Below, in pieces: positions 1 to 4,442 of a stretch of 7,061 nt of DNA; within the stretch, counting starts at the first letter, position 1, and each line of letters begins with the position of its first letter. Source of the stretch: Verrucomicrobiaceae bacterium (lineage in GTDB: Bacteria; Verrucomicrobiota; Verrucomicrobiia; Verrucomicrobiales; Verrucomicrobiaceae). Both the position numbers and the translations under genes were made by a program. The notes under the pieces are model-generated. The model made no database searches and was not told the DNA's origin. It saw nothing but the letters and a program-made list of their open reading frames with translations. Where the stretch lies: contig CANHTV010000193.1 of the NCBI GenBank assembly GCA_947463285.1, positions 1-7,061 of the forward strand, written 5' to 3'.

Positions 1-134
1 AAAGGATTCGAAGGGTAAGTTTCAAAGGCAAAATATTTCGTTTTTTTCGGAAATGGGCCGTGAGACTAGCAGGATGAGATTTTTTGTCATCAAAGAATCC
101 ACGTATACATAGAAGAAATTCGTTTTACTTACAC
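1..134. other. Left-edge noncoding stretch downstream of the M28-like gene
   Basis: I see no convincing gene in these 134 bases. They lie downstream of the stop codon of the minus-strand membrane protein gene. They are AT-richer than the neighbouring coding DNA and carry short T-runs (around 41-47 and 80-85), but no stable stem precedes a T-run in either direction, so I do not call a terminator. A weak, imperfect ATTTC/GAAAT pairing exists around 35-54. Confidence 0.5.
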
Positions 135-908
135 TCAAAGCTTCTGCCTCAAGGCCTGCATGGCCCCGAGAGTGGTGCTCACGTCTTGAGTCTCAGGCAA
201 ACTTTCGACAATGACGCCCGTCTGAGCCGCGCCAAAGGCCTGACGAATTTCTTCCAGAACGGTGTCCCCTACTCCGCCCAAGACGGTGATGCGCATGACC
301 TTTTCAGACTTTTCACGCACGGAGTCCGCGAGGCGAGTGAGCGCCGTCCTGCCACTCTGATCTCGCACCTCCCATGGCACCGCCACGAAACGCAGAGTCG
401 CCTCGCCGCGTTCGCCTGTCAGCTCATGAGCCAGGGCCATCAGCCCGGCCAAGGCCTGCACCTCGGCAGCCTGACGGGCTTTGATGCCGTAGGGCACCAG
501 CATCAGTCTCAATTCTCGGGGGCGTTGCCGTCCTGTAAGCTCGATTTCGACGTTCGACTGCTCCAGTCCCTGATTGATAAAGCGATCCCGCTTCGGGTTG
601 TAACCCATGTTTTCAGGACTCATGGAAGACTCTAAAAAGCTTGCCACCGCAGCCTGACGCTCGCCATCAGGTTGATTTAACACCTCCCCTAAGATGGAAA
701 CATAGCGCTCCAGCGCCTGAGGAGTCATCTGACGACGCAAAGCTACTGAGTAGGCGTAGCTGCGCTCATCCACCTGTTCCCGCTTCCACCACCAAAAGCC
801 AAACGAAGCAACGCCGAGCACCACGGTTCCGAAGGGGAAAATGATGAGGGCCGCACGTACAATGCGCCCCGAGGGGGTGATCGAAGAAGAGGAGTAAACT
901 TCAGACAT
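135..908 (-). CDS. Membrane-anchored protein with a degenerate M28 peptidase-like domain
   Basis: This 257-residue protein has no function I can name with certainty. Residues about 18-41 form one hydrophobic segment ending in WWWKR, so it is probably a single-pass membrane anchor without a cleavage site. Residues 50-95 look helical. Residues about 100-215 follow the pattern of an M28 (aminopeptidase Y/bacterial leucyl aminopeptidase) core. They begin with a GYNPKRDRF strand and a strand ending in TGRQRP, continue with the ELRLMLVPYG strand where active members have GAHYDS, and then a helix (VQALAGLMALAHEL) where active members have DDNASG and a following helix. After these come TLRFVAVPWE (usually FVAFxxEE) and a GRTALTRLADSV helix leading to MRITVLGG. 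The His, Asp and second Glu metal ligands are absent and the usual C-terminal part is missing, so it should not be catalytic. The M28 relationship is inferred by eye. The ATG at 908 lacks a clear Shine-Dalgarno; a weak AAGAGG lies about 20 nt upstream. It is transcribed divergently from ilvB. Confidence 0.85.
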   Translation of the reverse strand: MSEVYSSSSITPSGRIVRAALIIFPFGTVVLGVASFGFWWWKREQVDERSYAYSVALRRQMTPQALERYVSILGEVLNQPDGERQAAVASFLESSMSPENMGYNPKRDRFINQGLEQSNVEIELTGRQRPRELRLMLVPYGIKARQAAEVQALAGLMALAHELTGERGEATLRFVAVPWEVRDQSGRTALTRLADSVREKSEKVMRITVLGGVGDTVLEEIRQAFGAAQTGVIVESLPETQDVSTTLGAMQALRQKL

Positions 909-1020
909 GTGTTTTCATCCATAAACGCCTCTTGGCTGAGGTCGCAGCAAAAAAGACACGCTCACTCTAAATAAACTCAATTTTGCATCCTGATCACTAG
1001 CTGGAGGTTCACAGGTGTCT

Positions 1021-1140
1021 CAAAAAACCAATTTTCACAACACCAGACCCACCCAAAAATCAAAAATAACCCACAAAACACCAATTTTTAAACACCCAGA
1101 CCCAAAATAATTACAGATTCACCCCAAAAACACCAAACTT
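1021..1140 (+). promoter_or_regulatory. G-poor, C/A-rich leader upstream of ilvB (rut-like composition)
   Basis: In these 120 bases the plus strand has only three G residues (1046, 1099, 1116) against about 39 C. If transcribed as the ilvB leader, the RNA would be nearly unstructured and cytosine-rich. That is the composition known for Rho utilisation sites and also suits ribosomal protein S1-assisted initiation. The composition is directly visible; the regulatory role is inference, since the transcription start is unknown. Confidence 0.35.
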
Positions 1141-1143
1141 TCA

Positions 1144-1170
1144 TTTGCGAAAAACCAGACAGACCGCAAA
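1144..1170. promoter_or_regulatory. Inverted repeat TTTGCG-N15-CGCAAA before ilvB
   Basis: Perfect 6-bp arms at 1144-1149 and 1165-1170 are separated by 15 nt and end 36 nt before the ilvB start. This is the only notable dyad in the otherwise unstructured leader and contains most of its few G residues. It could be an operator for a dimeric regulator or a weak RNA hairpin. The arms are short, so chance is possible. Confidence 0.3.
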
Positions 1171-1206
1171 CTAAGCTCCTAAACATCAATTTTCACACAA
1201 ACCCTC

Positions 1207-2934
1207 ATGAGCGATACCAAAATGGACGGCGCACAAGCCCTCATCAAAACCCTCGCCGATCTCGGCATCGAGTACGTCTTCGGTTATTCCGGCGGCGCGG
1301 CCATCCCAATCTTCGACGCTCTTCAGACCGTGAAGACGGACATGAAGTTTATCCTCGTCCGTCACGAACAGGGTGCTGTTCACATGGCTGACGGCTACGC
1401 TCGCGCCACAGGCAAGCCTGCGGTCGTTCTCGTGACCTCCGGCCCAGGTGCTGGCAATACCATCACTGGTCTCATGACCGCGCAGATGGACAGCGTGCCG
1501 ATGATCGTGCTCTGCGGCCAGACCGTGAGCTGGATGCTGGGCAAGGATGCCTTCCAGGAAGCTGACATCTTTAACATCACGGCCCCGGTCGTGAAACACA
1601 ACTATCTGGTCAAAAGCTCCAATTCCCTGCCCCGCATCGCCAAGGAAGCCTACCATATCGCCACCACAGGCCGTCCAGGTCCGGTGCTGATCGACATTCC
1701 GAAAGATTTCAGCCAGGGCGCTTTCACCGGCACCTTTGATGAGCCGATGGATCTGCCTGGCTACCATCCTGAAGAAAACTTCAAGATTGATCAGGCTGGT
1801 ATTAAAGAAGCAGCGCGCCTGCTTTCTCAAGCCCAGCGCCCGATCATCCTCGCTGGTCAGGGTGCCATGATTGCCCGTGCGGACAAGGAACTGCTCATGC
1901 TGGCTGAAACGCTTGGCTGCCCGGTGACCACCACCTTGCTCGGCAAAGGCATCTTCCCTGAAACGCATCCTCTCTCCCTTGGTATGCTCGGCATGCACGG
2001 CACCGCGTATGCGAACAAAGCCATCTGCGAAGCTGACCTCATCTTCAACGTCGGCTCCCGCTTCGATGACCGCATCATCGGCAAGCCACACATGTTTGGC
2101 CGCAACGCCAAGCTCATCCACATCGACATTGATGCGGCCGAGTTTCACAAAATGATCAAGGTCGATGTCACCATCAAAGGTGATGCTAAGGCAGCCCTCA
2201 GCGACCTGCTTCCGCTTGTCGAAAAACTCCCCACCGAAGACTGGCTAGCCCATCTCGACGGCTACAAGAAGAAGTTGCCACTTACCTATAAGAAGCAAGG
2301 CGGTCTGCGCATGCAGCAGGTCATCGATGAACTGTATAACCTCACCCAAGGCAAAGCCATCATCTCTACCGACGTGGGCCAGCATCAGATGTGGGCCGCT
2401 CAGTTTTACAAGAACGACAGCAGCTACCACTGGCTCAGCTCCGGCGGTGCCGGCACGATGGGCTTTGGCTTCCCGGCGGCCATCGGTGCCCAACTAGCGT
2501 GCCCTGACAAGCTGGTCGTCTCCATCTCCGGTGACGGCGGCTTCCAGATGACCTTGTTCGAACTCGCCACCGCCGCGATTCACAAGCTGCCGATCAAGAT
2601 CCTCGTCCTGAACAACAGCTACCTCGGCATGGTGCGCCAGTGGCAGGAGCTCTTCTTTGAAAATCGCGAAAGCGGTGTGGACCTCATTGGCAATCCCGAC
2701 TTCGTGAAGCTCGGTGAAGCCTACGGCATCAAAGGCTGGCACATCCGCCGCCCGGCTGACGTGGAGCGCGTGCTCCAGCAGGCTCTCGACTACAATGACG
2801 GCCCCTGCATCATTGAAGCCGAGTGTATCAAGGCTGAAAACGTTTTCCCCATGATCCCGGCCGGTGCCGCACTCGAAGACATGATCCTCGAAGCGCCGAA
2901 ACAGAAAATGGACAAGCCAACAGGTTCAACTTAA
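1207..2934 (+). CDS. ilvB: Acetohydroxyacid (acetolactate) synthase large, catalytic subunit
   Basis: This 575-residue cytoplasmic enzyme uses thiamine diphosphate, Mg2+ and FAD. It condenses two pyruvates to 2-acetolactate, or pyruvate with 2-ketobutyrate to 2-aceto-2-hydroxybutyrate, the first common step of branched-chain amino acid synthesis. The N-terminal domain (about 1-170) contains the catalytic glutamate E54 in RHEQGAVHMADGYARATG. The central domain (about 195-340) includes SRFDDR (284-289). The C-terminal domain has the ThDP motif from GDGGF (442-446) to NN (469-470). W479 in MVRQWQ matches the tryptophan that gives preference for 2-ketobutyrate, which favours true AHAS over other ThDP enzymes. 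Length is normal. Two positions differ from the common consensus: GYSGG (residues 26-30) instead of GYPGG, and GQTVSWMLG (104-112) with V107 where plant AHAS has Pro197. The ATG at 1207 lacks a Shine-Dalgarno; M6 (1222) is a less likely alternative. It heads the operon with ilvN. Confidence 0.96.
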   Translation: MSDTKMDGAQALIKTLADLGIEYVFGYSGGAAIPIFDALQTVKTDMKFILVRHEQGAVHMADGYARATGKPAVVLVTSGPGAGNTITGLMTAQMDSVPMIVLCGQTVSWMLGKDAFQEADIFNITAPVVKHNYLVKSSNSLPRIAKEAYHIATTGRPGPVLIDIPKDFSQGAFTGTFDEPMDLPGYHPEENFKIDQAGIKEAARLLSQAQRPIILAGQGAMIARADKELLMLAETLGCPVTTTLLGKGIFPETHPLSLGMLGMHGTAYANKAICEADLIFNVGSRFDDRIIGKPHMFGRNAKLIHIDIDAAEFHKMIKVDVTIKGDAKAALSDLLPLVEKLPTEDWLAHLDGYKKKLPLTYKKQGGLRMQQVIDELYNLTQGKAIISTDVGQHQMWAAQFYKNDSSYHWLSSGGAGTMGFGFPAAIGAQLACPDKLVVSISGDGGFQMTLFELATAAIHKLPIKILVLNNSYLGMVRQWQELFFENRESGVDLIGNPDFVKLGEAYGIKGWHIRRPADVERVLQQALDYNDGPCIIEAECIKAENVFPMIPAGAALEDMILEAPKQKMDKPTGST

Positions 2935-2944
2935 CCCGCGTAGG

Positions 2945-2962
2945 CGCACTCGCCAGAGTGCG
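2945..2962 (+). repeat. Perfect 7-bp palindromic hairpin between ilvB and the methyltransferase gene
   Basis: CGCACTC (2945-2951), a GCCA loop, and GAGTGCG (2956-2962) form a perfect GC-rich stem within the 36-nt intercistronic gap, 10 nt after the ilvB stop. No T-run follows, so it is not an ordinary intrinsic terminator. It may be an RNA stability or translation element, or one copy of a dispersed REP-like palindrome. Confidence 0.6.
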
Positions 2963-2964
2963 GC

Positions 2965-2969
2965 GAAGG
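2965..2969 (+). promoter_or_regulatory. Shine-Dalgarno GAAGG for the methyltransferase gene
   Basis: GAAGG lies directly after the hairpin. It is 1 nt from the ATG at 2971 and 4 nt from the ATG at 2974, so the spacing favours the second of the two adjacent ATG codons. It is the only clear Shine-Dalgarno sequence among the gene starts in the window. Confidence 0.5.
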
Positions 2970-2970
2970 C

Positions 2971-3768
2971 ATGATGAAACTCAACCAGATCATCCAAGGC
3001 GACGCTCTCACGGAACTCCAAAAACTCCCTGATTCCGTCGCTCAAGCCATCATCGCCGACCCGCCTTACTTCAATGTTCTCGAAGATGAAGCCTGGGACA
3101 CCCAATGGAAAACAGCCGCTGACTACCTCGCCTGGTGTGAGGCATGGGTGTCTGAATCCATTCGCATCCTCCGCGATGACGGCCTTGCTTTCATCTTCGG
3201 CCAGCTAGGCAAACGCGAGCACACCTTTATCCACCTCATGTCACGCCTCACTCTGCAGCACCAGTTTCACGATCTCATCATCTGGGATCGTGCGGTGGGC
3301 TATGATGAGCGACGTGACAGCTTCACGCCCCAGTACGAAATGGTTCTCGTCATGCGCAAAGGCGACCGGGTGAAGTTTAACAAGGACGCTGTGCGCATCC
3401 CCTACGATGCCAAAACCATCGAGACCTATCTCAAAGACAAGCGCTACAAAGACATGGACGCCCGCCGCGCCCATCTGGAAGCGGGCAAATTTGCTACCAA
3501 CATTCTCCGAGTGCCCAGCCTGAAAGGTATCTCGAAGGAAAGGTGCGGCCATCCATCACAGAAGCCCATCGACCTCATCGAAAAGCTGATCGCCTGCTCC
3601 ACTGACAAGGGCGATCTTGTTATCGATCCTTTCCTCGGCTCCGGCACCACCGCTGCCGCCGCCCAGAACCTTCGTCGCCAGTGGATCGGCATCGAAAAAG
3701 ACGAAAGCTACGTCCAGATCGCCCAAAAACGCCTCACTGCTGACACCGACCTTTTTTCCAAATCTTAA
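2971..3768 (+). CDS. Beta-class DNA methyltransferase, probably N6-adenine specific
   Basis: This 265-residue protein belongs to the N6_N4_Mtase family and transfers a methyl group from S-adenosylmethionine to a base in DNA. The catalytic motif IV is DPPYF (30-34); the DPPY form is typical of N6-adenine enzymes, whereas N4-cytosine enzymes usually carry SPPY. The AdoMet-binding motif I, DPFLGSGTT, comes late (219-227), preceded by HPSQKP (194-199). This order defines the beta class (as in CcrM or RsrI). The segment about 108-190, rich in charged residues, is the likely target-recognition region, and I cannot predict its sequence specificity. It lacks the extra C-terminal domain of CcrM. No endonuclease gene is nearby, so it looks like an orphan methyltransferase. 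It starts 36 nt after ilvB and ends 25 nt before ilvN, which implies co-transcription with them. The true start may be the second ATG (2974). Confidence 0.93.
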   Translation: MMKLNQIIQGDALTELQKLPDSVAQAIIADPPYFNVLEDEAWDTQWKTAADYLAWCEAWVSESIRILRDDGLAFIFGQLGKREHTFIHLMSRLTLQHQFHDLIIWDRAVGYDERRDSFTPQYEMVLVMRKGDRVKFNKDAVRIPYDAKTIETYLKDKRYKDMDARRAHLEAGKFATNILRVPSLKGISKERCGHPSQKPIDLIEKLIACSTDKGDLVIDPFLGSGTTAAAAQNLRRQWIGIEKDESYVQIAQKRLTADTDLFSKS

Positions 3769-3793
3769 ATCATCAATCGTAAATCATCAATCC
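3766..3793 (+). repeat. 14-bp tandem duplication between the methyltransferase stop and the ilvN start
   Basis: TAAATCATCAATCG (3766-3779) is followed immediately by TAAATCATCAATCC (3780-3793), matching at 13 of 14 positions. The first copy begins with the methyltransferase TAA stop codon and the second ends exactly before the ilvN ATG. The duplication replaces any Shine-Dalgarno sequence. It looks like a recent slippage product or a short variable repeat. Confidence 0.8.
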
Positions 3794-4339
3794 ATGAGCG
3801 ACCGCATCCCTGCCACCACCGACAAAAAGCCCACCACACCGGCTGAACCCATTCACATTCACACGCTCAGCGTCATGGTGAACAACCAACCCGGCGTCCT
3901 TGGCCGCATCTGCGCCGTGTTCAGCCGTCGTGGTTTCAATATTGAATCCCTCGTCGTTTCTCAGACGCGCGATCCACGCTTCAGCCGCATGACCATTGGC
4001 ATCAGTGGCCATCCCGAGGGCCTGCACCAGATCATCATGCAAGTGAGCAAACTGATCGATGTCATCAGCTGCGCCGAGCACACCGACCGCGACGCCGTCG
4101 CCAAGGAACTCGTCCTCGTGAAGATTGCCGCAACTCCCGACCAACGCACGGAAGTGCTGCAAATCGTCGAGCATTATGCAGGCAAAACCGTCGATCTCCA
4201 AGACGACAGCCTCATCGCCATGATTACTGGTAACACGGACAAGCTGGACGCCGCCGTCCGCCTGCTCAGCAAGTTCGAAATCATCGAAACCGTGCGCACC
4301 GGCAAAGTCGTCATGGCCCGTGGCATCGAGACGACTTAA
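3794..4339 (+). CDS. ilvN: Acetohydroxyacid synthase small, regulatory subunit
   Basis: This 181-residue regulatory partner of IlvB activates the large subunit and usually confers feedback inhibition by valine or other branched-chain amino acids. After a hydrophilic tail (1-20), residues about 21-97 form an ACT domain, with the ligand-site motif NQPGVLGRI (31-39) and RRGFNIESL (45-53). Residues about 100-178 are the small-subunit C-terminal domain, ending in FEIIETVRTGKVVMARG. The length fits the two-domain IlvN/IlvH type rather than the short single-domain form. The reading frame stays open upstream to an ATG at 3617, but that extension is low-complexity, overlaps the methyltransferase gene and resembles nothing in the family. 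The ATG at 3794 is therefore chosen. It has no Shine-Dalgarno, so translation may depend on ribosomes finishing the upstream gene 25 nt away. Separation from ilvB by an unrelated gene is unusual. Confidence 0.95.
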   Translation: MSDRIPATTDKKPTTPAEPIHIHTLSVMVNNQPGVLGRICAVFSRRGFNIESLVVSQTRDPRFSRMTIGISGHPEGLHQIIMQVSKLIDVISCAEHTDRDAVAKELVLVKIAATPDQRTEVLQIVEHYAGKTVDLQDDSLIAMITGNTDKLDAAVRLLSKFEIIETVRTGKVVMARGIETT

Positions 4340-4370
4340 TGCGTCATCACAAGCGGTGGATTCATATCTC

Positions 4371-4394
4371 TGGAGTCATGGAGTGTTGGAGTTC
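4371..4394 (+). repeat. Three tandem TGGAGT octamers
   Basis: TGGAGTCA (4371-4378), TGGAGTGT (4379-4386) and TGGAGTTC (4387-4394) are adjacent 8-bp units sharing a six-base core, located 31 nt after the ilvN stop. An inverted related unit (CTCCATCACTCC, 4403-4414) follows and pairs with the second and third units. Confidence 0.6.
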
Positions 4395-4414
4395 TTAAAA
4401 ACCTCCATCACTCC
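4380..4414. terminator. Hairpin between convergent ilvN and prlC, possible bidirectional terminator
   Basis: GGAGTG (4380-4385) pairs with CACTCC (4409-4414), then a T/T mismatch, then TGGAG (4387-4391) pairs with CTCCA (4403-4407), leaving an 11-nt A/T-rich loop. It lies 41 nt after ilvN and 29 nt after prlC on the other strand, a natural place for a shared terminator. No T-run follows on either strand, so it is not a canonical intrinsic terminator. It may instead protect transcript 3' ends. Confidence 0.45.
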
Positions 4415-4442
4415 GATTCACCAATCATGTAAGAAGCTTGGC

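Larger units (their letters stand above)
977..1195 (+). repeat. Phased CAATTTT repeat, about 52-bp period
   Basis: The heptamer CAATTTT occurs exactly at 978-984, 1029-1035, 1082-1088 and 1187-1193. A degenerate version (CCAAACTTTCA) sits at 1133-1143, in the slot where a copy is expected. Successive starts, counting the degenerate copy at 1134, are 51, 53, 52 and 53 bp apart, close to five turns of B-DNA. The copies at 1028 and 1081 share a longer 24-bp unit (19 of 24 identical) ending in CCAGACCCA. A shortened CCAGAC also follows the degenerate copy. The last copy ends 13 nt before the ilvB start codon. Confidence 0.6.
909..1206. promoter_or_regulatory. Divergent intergenic region between the membrane protein gene and ilvB
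   Basis: These 298 bp must contain the promoters for both flanking genes, but I cannot identify a convincing -35/-10 pair on either strand. The half nearest the membrane protein gene (909-1020) has mixed composition. It includes a TGATCA palindrome (991-996) and a distant AGACAC/GTGTCT pairing (954-959 with 1015-1020). The half nearest ilvB is strongly A/C-rich. No T-box, leader peptide with branched-chain codons, or terminator/antiterminator pair was seen, so classical ilv attenuation is not supported. Confidence 0.5.

Noticed and set aside
33..54. Intrinsic terminator for the membrane protein gene
   Set aside because: The ATTTC/GAAAT stem is only five mostly A/T pairs and the T-run is in the loop rather than after the stem.
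84..635. 183-codon plus-strand open frame over the membrane protein gene
   Set aside because: It is antisense to a minus-strand gene that has a membrane segment and recognisable domain pattern; the plus-strand translation shows no such features.
983..1011. TTGCAT as a -35 element for ilvB
   Set aside because: No acceptable -10 hexamer is found 16-18 bp downstream (GGTTCA at the expected place).
1116..1120. GATTC (a GANTC site) in the ilvB leader as a possible target for the neighbouring methyltransferase
   Set aside because: The specificity of the enzyme cannot be read from sequence, and GANTC sites also occur elsewhere in the window (for example 5-9), so autoregulation by methylation is not supported.
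909..1206. Classical ilv attenuator, leader peptide or T-box
   Set aside because: The only short frame from an ATG at 907 encodes five residues without branched-chain codons, and no terminator hairpin with T-run or T-box motif is present.
1186..2148. Long open frame (320 codons) on the minus strand opposite ilvB
   Set aside because: It is fully antisense to a clear AHAS gene. Its translation is rich in His, Asp and Gly without domain logic, as expected from complementing GC-biased codons.
3617..3793. N-terminal extension of ilvN to an upstream ATG at 3617
   Set aside because: The extension overlaps the conserved 3' end of the methyltransferase in another frame, is Pro/Ser-rich low complexity, and has no counterpart in IlvN proteins. 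The ATG at 3794 gives the family length.
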